This document shows, in pieces, positions 49,884 through 59,525 of a DNA stretch of 64,000 nucleotides. The position numbers and the translations under genes were made by a program. The notes beneath the pieces are model-generated. The model saw nothing but the letters and a program-made list of their open reading frames with translations, was not told where the DNA came from and searched no databases. The first letter of the stretch is position 1, and each line of letters begins with the position of its first letter. Source of the stretch: Polytrichum commune (taxonomy: Eukaryota > Streptophyta > Polytrichopsida > Polytrichales > Polytrichaceae); assembly GCA_950295325.1 (NCBI GenBank), contig OX485804.1, positions 51,260,429-51,324,428 on the forward strand, written 5' to 3'.

Positions 49884-49985
49884 TTCACACGGCTCCCAAG
49901 CTATGACATGGATGCCTTACATGACAACACTTTTTGGAGGCGAGGCTTGGGACGTGCGTGTGTAGAGAGTTGGGTCGAGCAAAAA
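49884..49985. repeat. dispersed repeat shared with 63615-63740
   Basis: Contains GACATGGATGCCTTACATGA, GAGGCGAGGCTTGG and GGGTCGAGCAA, repeated in the same order near 63650-63735 with about 80 percent agreement by eye. Family unknown. Confidence 0.6.
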
Positions 49986-50066
49986 GCTAGCTGAACCCAA
50001 CTCTCTAACACAAGGTCCCGTGAATATTCCGCATAAAATAATCACCAACCCTTACAGGACCAAGGT

Positions 50067-50136
<70 letters not shown>

Positions 50137-50550
50137 AGTTGTGGGTTTAAAACTAAGTTCCAATTAAACACACATTTTAAGGGTTTCTCGAGGCTCAAGA
50201 GTTGGGAGTTGGGACGCCATGTGACGCAGAGAGTTGCGTCGAACAAAAAGCTAGGTGAACCCAACTCTCTAACACAAGGTCCCGTGAATATTCCACATAG
50301 AATAATCATCAACCCTTAAAGGACCAAGATACTCACTATATGATCTATACACACAATTTCTATGAGCCTCACTAAGTCTCAAAATCATAATTTAAAATCC
50401 TAGTGTCTTTGTATATTTGTATATTTATATATTTATATATATATATAAGTATAAAAGTAAGTTATGGGTTTAAAAGTAAGTTGCAATTAAGCACACATTT
50501 GAAGGGATTCTCGAGGCTGAAGAGTTGGGAGTTGGGACGCCATGTGACGC
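49965..50550. repeat. imperfect tandem duplication, units of 264 and about 322 bp, with CT/TA tract
   Basis: The block from GAGAGTTGGGTCGAGCAAAA through GTCCCGTGAATATTCC to GGGACGCCATGTGACGC (49965-50228) repeats at 50229-50550. Unit lengths differ mostly in the spacer: copy 1 has a pure CT tract (50069-50110) followed by a TA tract (50111-50136), while copy 2 has a different AT-rich spacer. ORFs here are microsatellite translations. Confidence 0.85.
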
Positions 50551-50834
50551 GGCCCCATTAGTGTTAAGTAGTAAAGTAGAGTACCTGACTCCCACACAGA
50601 ATCTGAGCATGAAGCACATTCCAGCAGTCCACCTTGACTCACAGGTCCTTGTGGCCCCTGACGCTCTTCTGTCGCCCCTGACGCTCGCCTCCTGACGCTG
50701 ACGCTGACGCCGTCCAGGCCGCCAGCCGGACGGCAAAGGACGCTCATGACACGCAACAACAGCCACTGTGTTCTCTTCTACGTTTTTCCTTTTTCCTTTT
50801 TCCTTTTCCTTTTTTTCCTCTCTCTCTCTCTCTA
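50551..50834. other. GC-richer stretch with CT tract
   Basis: CCTGACGCT-type short repeats (about 50640-50715) precede a pyrimidine-rich run (50765-50835). The minus-strand ORF through this is low-complexity (E, K, R). No gene is recognised apart from the coding-like piece just downstream. Confidence 0.5.
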
Positions 50835-51230
50835 GCTTCTGGCCAGCCTGGCCGCTCTCCTCCATAACCGACCCCTCATCCATGAGCAAAAGGGCTTCAC
50901 GATCTTTCATCCGTGCAAACACAATATCATCCATAATTTTGAGATTTTGTCCACGAGTTGATCGGTTATGGATGATACCCAGCTCGAGCATGTGGATGAC
51001 TCGCCACTTTCGTGGCTCATCATCTACTCTCCTCTTGCTAGTTATCTAGTCCACGTAACTAATCGCTCATCCAATATCAGAAGGGGTTATCAAGCCTTGG
51101 TCACAATCTAGTCGTTCATGAAGGCGCAATAACATCAGTTGTGATTCATGAACAATAATCAACTCAAGTAGGTGGACGATTTGTTGCCATGCAGCTCGTC
51201 ATCTACTCTCCCCTCTAACTACACCGCTTA
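50835..51230 (-). pseudogene. coding-like fragment with an internal duplication, unrecognised
   Basis: On the minus strand about 51036-50835 reads as an open, protein-like stretch: RRVDDEPRKWRVIHMLELGI near its start, then KIMDDIVFARMKDREALLLM and DEGSVMEES. The segment upstream on that strand (about 51230-51060) is a decayed relative with QQIVHLLELIIVHESQL and RLHERLDCDQG after a similar GAGTAGATGACGAG start. It looks like a duplicated exon or protein repeat that has lost its frame. I cannot name the family. Confidence 0.4.
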
Positions 51231-51244
51231 CCTCAATTAGTGCG

Positions 51245-51420
51245 TGTTATTATTCGGAGTTACACTTTGTAATAACATCTTACTCTGGAGGTCAAGTTTT
51301 TTACTAATGAAAGTTCAATAGGTTGTTTGGACATTATAGAACATAAATGACCTTGCTCAGTAAGATGTTACGTTCTTATCAAATAGTTATAACGTTGCGT
51401 AACTTCAAGGAGAGTTGTGA
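51245..51420. mobile_element. foldback element related to 37295-37518
   Basis: GGAGTTACACTTTGTAATAA on the left is answered by the complement of GTTGCGTAACTTCAAGG on the right. The internal AACATCTTACT is answered by AGTAAGATGTTACG. The centre (GGACATTATAGAACATAAAT) resembles GACATCACAGAACATTAACA at about 37405. Confidence 0.55.
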
Positions 51421-53950
51421 CATTGAGTAGCTCCATAATGATGAGTACAATGAGAAACTACTACAATTTGGATTTGTTTCTGGTACCTATTGCAATTGGT
51501 GCTTACATATGGGTGAGGGATTCATTGATATTATTGCCAATTTTTAATGTTATATGCCCACTTTAAAACTTTTTTTTCCCTTTAAAAGGAAAAGCATTGC
51601 AGACAAGTAGAGACAACTACTATAACCTCCACTTCAATGAAGTATATCCTTCATGAGAGCATGGCCGGTCCCATGGAAAGATCAAGATGTGCATGAGTAT
51701 CAACAACTAATGAGGTTGTCATTGATAATCTACAATAAGTTCAGCCAATGACAAAACTTGGTCTTGTTACGATTACCACGAGTATATATCCATCCTCAAT
51801 TCTTGGTACCTACACTAAATAGGGTCATTAGTGTGACTAACATTGATTTCTCTAACATTTCAGAAAATCTATAATACTTACTTTTACTATGAGAGTAATG
51901 ACAAAACAAAATACTAGAGAAAATAATTTGTTGCATTAAATAAGTAAGAAGACACATCACATGGCTTCACTTGTTTCCAAGTGCCAAAAAGTGAAGTTGA
52001 CCTTGTTCTAGGGCTGGGGGGGCGAACCAACCCGTACACTGGTTCCTTGGAGGCAAGGGTTTAGACATCCAACAAGGAACGAGTGTATGGGTTGGTTTGC
52101 CCAAATCTTATTCGAGTAACTTGGAACTATAAGTTAATAGAGTAAATCACTTTAATTTAAAAGGTCACTCTAATAATCCTATTTGGTGTGTTAATCATTG
52201 GAGTATCTTAGTAGTTTTAAAAAATAATAGTTATGTTTAGGTGCCTCGGGGGGTGCACTGTACTAAACATGTACGAGTATATGTGAGTGCACAGGAGGGG
52301 TATTGATTTGGACCTTGCCGTATTACGTATACATATGGTATACATGTTATAATTTATAGTTACGTACATATATGAAAGGCCTTTAAAAAGTATACAATAA
52401 TTGTACTTGTATGGTATTGTTACTATACTACATATCATAAGTTTTCATATTGGATGAAATCGTTTGGAAATCGTTTGGTAATCGTTGGGTGGAGTATAGG
52501 GATCCAATTGACTTGATGGACCGTCCATCAAACGTGGAGATTGGTTTATGTTGGTATCAAAAAAGGGCTAACAACAAGTGGACATATGATCTTACTGATC
52601 ATTTGATGGTAGACTTAGAGACAATAATTGCATTGGCTACAATGACATATATTGGTGAATCAAATGTTTATTAGTTACATCCGGGAGATGAAAAAGTTTT
52701 CAACGACTTTGCTGATGAAAGCTAGGATATTTTGTTATACATATTGTGGGGGTTGATTATTGTTCAAAAGTATATTTGTATACTTATGTTAATGACTATA
52801 TATGAATGGATGTTTTTTTTGTGTATACATATTGTCACTTGTATATTTATTGTTGCAATTGTATGTGTATTACTTCATTTCACAAAAAATAACTTGTATA
52901 TAGGGGGTTTTTAGAGTATGCAGTGAACGCACGTGATTCTAGGTTTTAATGAAAGGTGCACCCCCTGAGTTAGGTGCCCCATGTCACACAATGGTTGACA
53001 AGCAAAGTACCTGAACGCGTAAAGGTGCTACATTATTAGACTAAGGGCGAGAGAAACATCAAGGTAGATGTGCCTAATTTAGGTATTTATCTTATCATCA
53101 TATACTTATATTGGAGTGGTATGTGATTAGTGTGCATCCAAGAACGGAAACCAAAATGACATGTGTGTTAAGAAAGATTGTATTTGAACTACGTGCTCAC
53201 AAAGAAAAGAAAATGAAACAACATATTGATGTCCACTGTCCATTCATCATCTCTTGTTCATGCCCATGTGGGCATGAGGGGTTGACCATGGGTACACAAC
53301 TCCCATATCGTATGCAAGGGGCATCGGCATCAACACATCTTACAGGATGGCTTTTGTAAAAGTTATATCAGATTATACAAAAATAAGAAAGACCAAAAAG
53401 TTGGGTGAAGACCAAATAAAATAAAATGAGGTTGCATGTTTTGAGCACATAGTTGGGTTGCATATTTATTTTTTGAAAAACTCCACAATGTATATGAAGA
53501 ATTGAAACACCTATTTTAAAAAACCTTGTAGAGCGTCTACTTTTAAAGGATTCACACGAATAGTTACCTCCAATAAAAAATAAGAGTCAATGGCAATTTT
53601 TTTATTCATAATAAAATTTAATAAATTTTCAATAAGAAATCCAAAAAGTTGGGTAGTTTGGCCTATGGTATTATATTTCAAAAATCATATAATTAGGTTT
53701 ATAATGCAATGATATGCTTCAAGGAATATCCATTCCCTATATATACTTACTGTAGTAAGTTTTTGCTATGGCTCAAAACAACAAAACCCAGGGAACAAAG
53801 TCTCCAGGAAGACTGAGCTAGTGTCTATAAGGGTTATTGTCACATTGGATTAAGGATTTTAATAACATGTTAAGATCTTTCTTCCTTCATTACTTCTTAA
53901 TTCCAGTTATTTTCCCACTCTTATGGTTCTTTTGTGCTTCCTCAGTAGTG
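51421..53950. other. intergenic; one protein-like ORF at 52450-52674
   Basis: AT-rich. The + strand frame at 52450-52674 (WVEYRDPIDLMDRPSNVEIG, LCWYQKRANNKWTYDL) has protein-like composition and continues, after one stop, as HPGDEKVFNDFADES. It may be a decayed gene or transposon piece. MULE-family remnants are at about 53050-53200. Otherwise nothing is recognised. Confidence 0.4.
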
Positions 53951-55690
53951 AGTGACTCCGTCCTATCAAAAGGTAATTTTCTATCATTCTATGGTTTCGA
54001 CCTATGTCAATCGTGAAGCTCAACAGCTTGGCAAGTAGTCATTGGCAATTTGTCAGGACCGAAGTCCGGGGTAATGTCTTTTAGTAACCGCATCGTCTTT
54101 GATCAATGTAAATCACAATTGCAACAATTCAACATTTTAATTTCCTTTTAATTGAACTTACAACCATCATGCCTATCTTCACATGCTCAAGTCACCACCT
54201 TAGTCTTCGACCATCTGGTGACTCATCTCAAACAATCATCCATTTGTCAATACGGAATCAATACATCAACAGCTAGGCGATATTCTTCCTTAAGGCTTTA
54301 GTCCTCTATAGACTAATCAATCAACATACAAAGGGTAAAGTCTTACTCCAGTAAGATATTCTTTCCTTCAGGGGAAGGTACAGCTTTGACAGCCTATAGC
54401 CTGCCTCTAGCCCTTCCATCTTTTCCGCTGACACTTTGCTTAGCTCTTCTCTTCTTTCCCTCTCTGACACACTAGCTAATGGCTGTGAATTTGGGGCGCT
54501 AGCCCAGGCGATGGCCTCACTCTAGCCTCCCTGTCTTTCTCTCTTCCTAAGACTATTGCCCTTCTCGGCTGGCTACTAAGCAGCCCCTCGGGACCTCTCA
54601 GTCCTCTCTACAGACTATGGCCATTATCTTTTCTTGACTTGGCCCATGGCTTGATCCCACTGGTCTCGGCTACTAGTCTTTAGCCAAGTCTATTGCCCTT
54701 CTTGCTTCCTATCAAGCCCTTTCTTACTTGCCTTCTTCACGACAGGCGGTATGTATCCGTCAAACTCTCTCTGACCAGTTGCCTTGCCACTCTCTGGCCT
54801 TTTATCAGACTATTGCCTGTCTTAGCCTTGCTCTCGGCCACTTCTTGATCTTTCAGACCATTGCCTCACCTCAGTCACACTCCATATCTCTCAACCTCTT
54901 TCCGTCTCATCTCTGATCACTCACTCTGAACCAATCTCTACTCTTCCGAATGCAGATTTCCTCTCAAACTACTTGCCTGATTTTGTCATTACAATGCTAT
55001 GTCAGACTACTTGCCCAACCTTACTTCCAAATATCACTCACAACATTTCACATAACTTACTTCAACAATCCTCTTCACTCATAAGACAAACAATTTCACA
55101 TAATACTTCACTCATAATCATCTCATTAACACAAAAGAGATAAGTCCACTTCAGGGTCCAAGTTTTTCGGCCCTTTAACTTCCTAACATTGTCATTCCAA
55201 GCTTCCTGCTTGTTCAAGACTATTGCCTGACTCAATCACTGAGCTACAGACTTCTACGCCTATTGCTAATCTGAGACTATGTAAGATCTTGCTGCTTGCA
55301 AATAGCCTGTCTTCCTACTTGCCTGGCTCCTTCTTAATGTCGAGAGAGAAGACCAGGTGGTTTAGCCGTCGTAACCACTTCTTAACGGCTATTGCCTGTT
55401 TTCATCCCTTTGGATGGCTACTGACTGCCTATAGCCGAATGAAAGACGTTAAATTTCAAGAATTGTCCTTTTCAGACAGGCGATAGCCAAAAAATCAGTT
55501 CTACACTTACATTTCTAGATTCCTTGTTAGAAGGGCTACAAGAGTTTACTACGTTAAAACAAATTACATCACTCAATATCGGACTAAAAATACACTATAA
55601 GTGGTTATACTAATCAGGGCCATACAATACAAGAGTTGTGTACACGGGAGGCTAACTACGTGCTCAAAATATATCAAGTCACTATTATGA
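53951..55690. other. pyrimidine-rich region with recurrent GACTATTGCC motif
   Basis: From about 54360 to 55490 the + strand is C+T-rich. GACTATTGCC or one-base variants recur at about 54551, 54688, 54808, 54856, 55218 and 55387, usually preceded by CA or AA and followed by C or T. No open frame persists. It could be a decayed LTR or a transcribed non-coding sequence. Confidence 0.45.
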
Positions 55691-55704
55691 GCTCAGTATT
55701 CAAC

Positions 55705-55960
55705 ATAATCAAGGGGAATCTAATATCTCTATAGCCAATTACTATTATACTAATGAGCACAAGAATTGTCCCTTTGACAATGAATAAGATATTCGTACGA
55801 GCTCCAAAATTATAAACAAAGTTGCTAACGGCCTAGATTTAGATTCGCTAACCAATTCATATAACTTGTCCATTTCATACCATAGGAGAAGTGGGCTGGT
55901 TGGGAAATCAACCATTCAAGACCATCTACCTTATGTCATTTAGCATATTTGGGCTTTGCA
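55705..55960. repeat. dispersed repeat shared with 19841-20090
   Basis: ATTCAACATAATCAAGG, AGAATTGTCCCTTTGACAAT and TAGGAGAAGTGGGCTGGT correspond in order to sequences at 19841-20060. Probably part of the MULE-like or an overlapping family. Confidence 0.55.
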
Positions 55961-55989
55961 ATTTGCCAGGCCGCCACGGGTCAAAAGAA

Positions 55990-56372
55990 ACACTACTTTA
56001 AATATTGTATTCAATGTCATATGGTATTTTATGTCACTGCGGTAACTTTTCTAATGACACGCCTTATGAATAAATTCACAAATAATGTCATCCTAACACA
56101 CTTTAAAAGTTCATCCATTTTTGGTACACTCTACATCCTAACATTTCTGTAATAATATTGTCATGAGTGATTGAAATATGGACGGAAAAGCATCGAGTAA
56201 ATGGCAATAATTGCGACACTGTAAATACATAATGTCCAATGGTTTTAAAAGGAATGAAAAATGACGTTAGGTTTACAGTTAAGTGTTGGTGACACTATTA
56301 CACGGGCGGCTTACAATTGGTAACGTGCCAGAGAAATAGAATTGGTGACACTAAATACAATATTTAGTGTAC
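55990..56372 (+). mobile_element. MITE family P copy 6, about 383 bp
   Basis: Starts ACACTACTTTAAATATTGTA and ends CACTAAATACAATATTTAGTG. Co-linear with copies 2 and 3 (CATATGGTATTTTATGTCAC, GGTGACACTA). It ends abruptly against the CpG-rich island that follows. Confidence 0.78.
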
Positions 56373-58330
56373 TAATCAGCAGCAGAGGGAGGCAAAGGGT
56401 AGGTTAGCGGCCGTCTCCGCCGCAGAGGCAGACGCGCGGCGGCCGCTGGGGCCAATGGGATAGCAGCTAGCGACCTGCACTGCCGTTCTGCAACGGACCA
56501 TATTCCCTAGTTCCTGACGCATTGGGTCATTCATGACTCCATCGCCAGGGACTCGCGGATCGGTCGATCGATGAATTCGGAAGGAACGGAGCTGGGAAGC
56601 ATCGAGATGCGGAGGGAAGGGATGAGATGAGGCGAGCAGATTGCGTAAGCAGAGCGACGGGGTGCTGACATGGGAAAGCCACCTGTGGAGGTTAGGGTGG
56701 GGAGGTTAACTTAGAGTTTGCATGTCAAGCTTCGTCGTTTTGCAAGCGAGAAAAACAGCTTTTGGAAGTAGATTCGCCGGGCCAGGGTCCTTCTCCTCTT
56801 TGGTAACCGTCTTCCGAGGGATTTGTCACAACTCATTCCAGAGCCTAGCTATCGAGTAGTAGTAGTAGTTGTAGTAGTCTGGCTGGAGAGGACTGATTAA
56901 GTTATTGTCGGGAGTTGGTCACTCTTTGCAGCAGGTTTGGTCCCCCTTCGTGGTTTAGAAGATTGTGCCGAAAGCCTGAGGAGAGGGAGGGTAGTAATTG
57001 GACCTCTGACGGTGTAGTTGGATTCAGATGTGATCTGCTGTAAGACTACTTGAGGCTTGGCAGGGTGGAATTTGGGAGACGATGAAGGAAGAGGTTGACG
57101 TAATGACCATGGGGAGGAGCTGGATCGAGGAGGTGATGGAGAGGCGAGTGGCAGCAGAGAGGATAATGTTGTTGTGATGGCAGTGCATTAGGAATTGGCA
57201 GTTCGGAGTCCGGACATGGTGTGCACAGATTGATGTGTATGTCGTGGAGTATTGCTGCTGCTGCGCTGTAGCGCAACTTGGCTTTGAGTGCGGATGGTGC
57301 TGGACGTGTGACTCTTCTTGTTCTAATTTGTGGCGCTGGGGCTCGGGAGTCAGGAGTAGGAGTTTCCTCCGGTACCCGTGCTGGAGAGAAATCGCAGAGA
57401 GGATAAATGAGATTGTGATGACAGCGCGTTAGGACGTGACAGTTCGGACATAGTTTCCAAAGATCGACCATTGCTGCTCCTGTACGTTGGCTTCGAGTGC
57501 GGATGCTGCTGCTGGACGTATGACTCTTCTTGTTCTAATTTGTGGCTGCTGGAGCTTGGGAGCCAGGAGTTAGAGTGTGCTCCTGTAGCGGTGCTGGAGA
57601 GATTTGCAGAGAGGATAACATTGTTATTGTGACGACAGTGCTTTGAGGATTGGCAGTTCGGACATGGTTTGCAAAGAACCTGTATCTCGTGCGGCATTTC
57701 TGCTACAGCGTTGGCTTCGAGTGCGGATGATGCTGGACATGTGAGTGTAGTTTTTGAGACTGTGCTCGTGGAGTTCGGGAGCCAGGAGTAAGAGTGTGCT
57801 CCTTGTACGTCACGTGGCACCGGAAGGGCCGTAGAGGAATGTATTGTTGTCACGGAAAGTAAGTGAGGGTAGGAAGGAAGAGTGAGCTCACGTAGTCCTC
57901 GTGGGAGGGATTTTCGTAGCTGCGGGGAGCGCGGTGTCAAGAAGTGGTTTTGCTATTGTATATTTCTCTCTATTAGATGTCGGTTGGAAGGATAGATTTT
58001 CAGACATTCAATGGTTTGAGAGCTCTCGCGGTAGGGGAGTTATGCAACTGCCGGAGATTGGGAGGATTGGAAGGAAAGGAAGTTATGGTGGCCCTGTCGA
58101 CATAGTACTTGTACCTTAATAATCGCAGCTGGATATCCGGAGCTTTCACATTTAGTGACCGAACGCTCGATCGACAGGTAATTGTATGGAACAACGTCAA
58201 ACATGCTTCTTCGTTTCCGAACGACAAGGATTACAATCCCTTGTGCACAGCCAATTCCATCAGCACACCCGTGCAGCTAAAGCCTAGACTGCTTTCTTCT
58301 TGTATCGAGTTTTATTGTTTGATTCTAGAT
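56373..58330 (+). promoter_or_regulatory. CpG-rich island, probable promoter and leader of the small basic protein gene
   Basis: A sharp change to CpG-rich, low-repeat sequence at about 56395 (GCGGCCGTCTCCGCCGC, then GCGCGGCGGCCGC) marks a likely promoter. GTA-rich triplet repeats lie at about 56857-56878. A three-copy tandem repeat spans 57150-57830. No long frame on the + strand is protein-like. Minus-strand ORFs of 141 and 196 codons here are translations of the tandem repeat. I infer a long 5' leader, perhaps with introns, for the frame at 58331. Confidence 0.45.
57150..57830. repeat. degenerate tandem repeat, 3 units of about 210-245 bp
   Basis: Units begin at about 57152, 57396 and 57607 with GCAGAGAGGATAA. 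They run through GGCAGTTCGGACATGG-type sequence, TTGGCTT(C/T)GAGTGCGGATG, then CTGGACGT(G/A)TGACTCTTCTTG in the first two, and GGGAGYCAGGAGT. Divergence is moderate and indels are frequent, so the duplications are not recent. Confidence 0.8.
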
Positions 58331-58699
58331 ATGGCGAGGAAAAGAGTTTTGGCCTTAGGTCCCGCGCTCTCTCGCATGATGTGCTTACGCCACCCGTACC
58401 AGCAAATCAAGAGCGAGGAGGCGCGGCCGAAGAGGTCGTGGAGTTGGCGGAGGAAGTCACAGAAATCACAGAAGCTCGGTAGTGGTGGCGCGGCGAAGAA
58501 ACCAAGGAGACAATGGGGCATTCGAGTGGGTCGTCTTCGCATCCGATTTCTGTCACCTCTCGCTCTTTTGAAGCGCCTCAACGAGGCTTATGTCCGCATG
58601 ATGCTTGCGTTAGAACATAAGACGGCCACGGGCGGCTTCGCCATGTGCGCCAGTGGTCCAATCTACCCCATGCACATGCCCGGAAGAATGGGGTACTAA
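58331..58699 (+). CDS. small very basic plant protein, function unknown
   Basis: ATG at 58331 opens 122 codons ending at TAA 58697-58699. The frame stays open upstream to a TAG at 58103, but 58331 is the first ATG in it. The product starts MARKRVLALGPALSRMMCLR, is rich in K and R in residues 30-65 (SWRRKSQKSQK, KKPRRQWGIRVGRLRIRF), then has a conserved-looking helix LSPLALLKRLNEAYVRMMLA at about 72-91 and ends GPIYPMHMPGRMGY. Basic N-terminal region plus one amphipathic helix, no signal peptide or membrane segment. I vaguely recall small plant proteins with a similar SP-LL-RL-AYV-MM segment but cannot name the family. The CpG-rich context and lack of stops support a real gene. Confidence 0.6.
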   Translation: MARKRVLALGPALSRMMCLRHPYQQIKSEEARPKRSWSWRRKSQKSQKLGSGGAAKKPRRQWGIRVGRLRIRFLSPLALLKRLNEAYVRMMLALEHKTATGGFAMCASGPIYPMHMPGRMGY

Positions 58700-58803
58700 C
58701 TTGTAAGCCTTCCTCTGGTACCTAATTCTCTGGTTACTCCAAGTTGTGCAATTTTTTTCACAAAGCTGTGAACAAAGAAAGACAGAAAGAGAGAGAGAGA
58801 ATC

Positions 58804-59163
58804 ATGGCCTACTTCGCCTGTCCTGATGATGCTATCGCCGCTTCACGGAGCTGTTCTTCCAATATGCGACGGAATTGGAGGGCTATGGTGTACCATGGTG
58901 CACAACATCACGAACGTCGAGAACAGAACCTGCAGATCATTATAAGCTTCGGAGAAGAACTTGGTAACAACAACACTAGTATTCTTTACTTAGTTTTTTT
59001 ATCCTCCATCTTCTCCCTCTCTCCCCTCCTGTTATTTGCTTCTTGGCGAGGCGCAGGTGATGCATCAATGATGATTGTCAGCAATAAACATATTTCCTCT
59101 TTCAGCTTTTGGGAGGATTGCGGAAGGCTCGGGGACATCTCTATACATGGACCTGCTCCATGA
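58804..59163 (+). CDS. possible short ORF or exon, uncertain
   Basis: An ATG at 58804 after an AG microsatellite, in good context (AATCATGGCC), opens MAYFACPDDAIAASRSCSSN and NWRAMVYHGAQHHERREQNL. After GEEL a GGTAAC donor-like site occurs at about 58962, and the remaining codons look like intron translation (FLSSIFSLSPLLLF). It could be a short exon of the local transcript or a chance frame in its 3' UTR. Not recognised. Confidence 0.28.
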   Translation: MAYFACPDDAIAASRSCSSNMRRNWRAMVYHGAQHHERREQNLQIIISFGEELGNNNTSILYLVFLSSIFSLSPLLLFASWRGAGDASMMIVSNKHISSFSFWEDCGRLGDISIHGPAP

Positions 59164-59225
59164 CAGGTGAACAACTTAACAGAATGCATGGACAATTGGA
59201 GGGTAGTGTTTATTTGCAGCGATAG

Positions 59226-59525
59226 AAAGCTGTTGGTGATTCTGGGATACTCAGATCTGCCTCACTTGTGTGTGATGATGGTTTTCTCACAACACAGTCC
59301 AATTGTGTCCTCTCTCACTCGTTCAACTCCTCTTCAGAGTTTATGGATATTGCCTATTATTCAGAGAAAGAGAACGATCAAAGACTGGCCGGTCTTTGCA
59401 TCTCTGAATTGGTTGTAACTTATCTCATCAGGGATCCACTTCTTGTAGATTTCATTGAGACTGAGTTTGCAAAGATGAATATTCTTAACGCCTTGCATCT
59501 TTCAGTCTTTCAATCTTCAATTTAG
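59226..59525 (+). CDS. exon-like open stretch, unrecognised
   Basis: After an AG at 59224-59225 the + strand stays open for 99 codons to a TAG. It is strongly protein-like in the middle: EFMDIAYYSEKENDQRLAGL, CISELVVTYLIRDPLLVDFI, ETEFAKMNILNAL. No ATG at its 5' end, so it would be a terminal exon of a spliced gene, perhaps sharing the transcript of 58331 or 58804. Family unknown. Confidence 0.35.
   Translation, partial: KAVGDSGILRSASLVCDDGFLTTQSNCVLSHSFNSSSEFMDIAYYSEKENDQRLAGLCISELVVTYLIRDPLLVDFIETEFAKMNILNALHLSVFQSSI

Noticed and set aside
50052-50312. ORFs through the CT/TA microsatellite
   Set aside because: They are runs of SL, ER and IY dipeptides produced by the simple repeat.
54053-55200. 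TGTCAGGACC as a possible LTR start
   Set aside because: No matching end with a 5-bp duplication could be found.
57350-57940. A 196-codon minus-strand ORF
   Set aside because: It is a translation of the three-copy tandem repeat; composition is S/P/T-rich with repeat periodicity and no domain.
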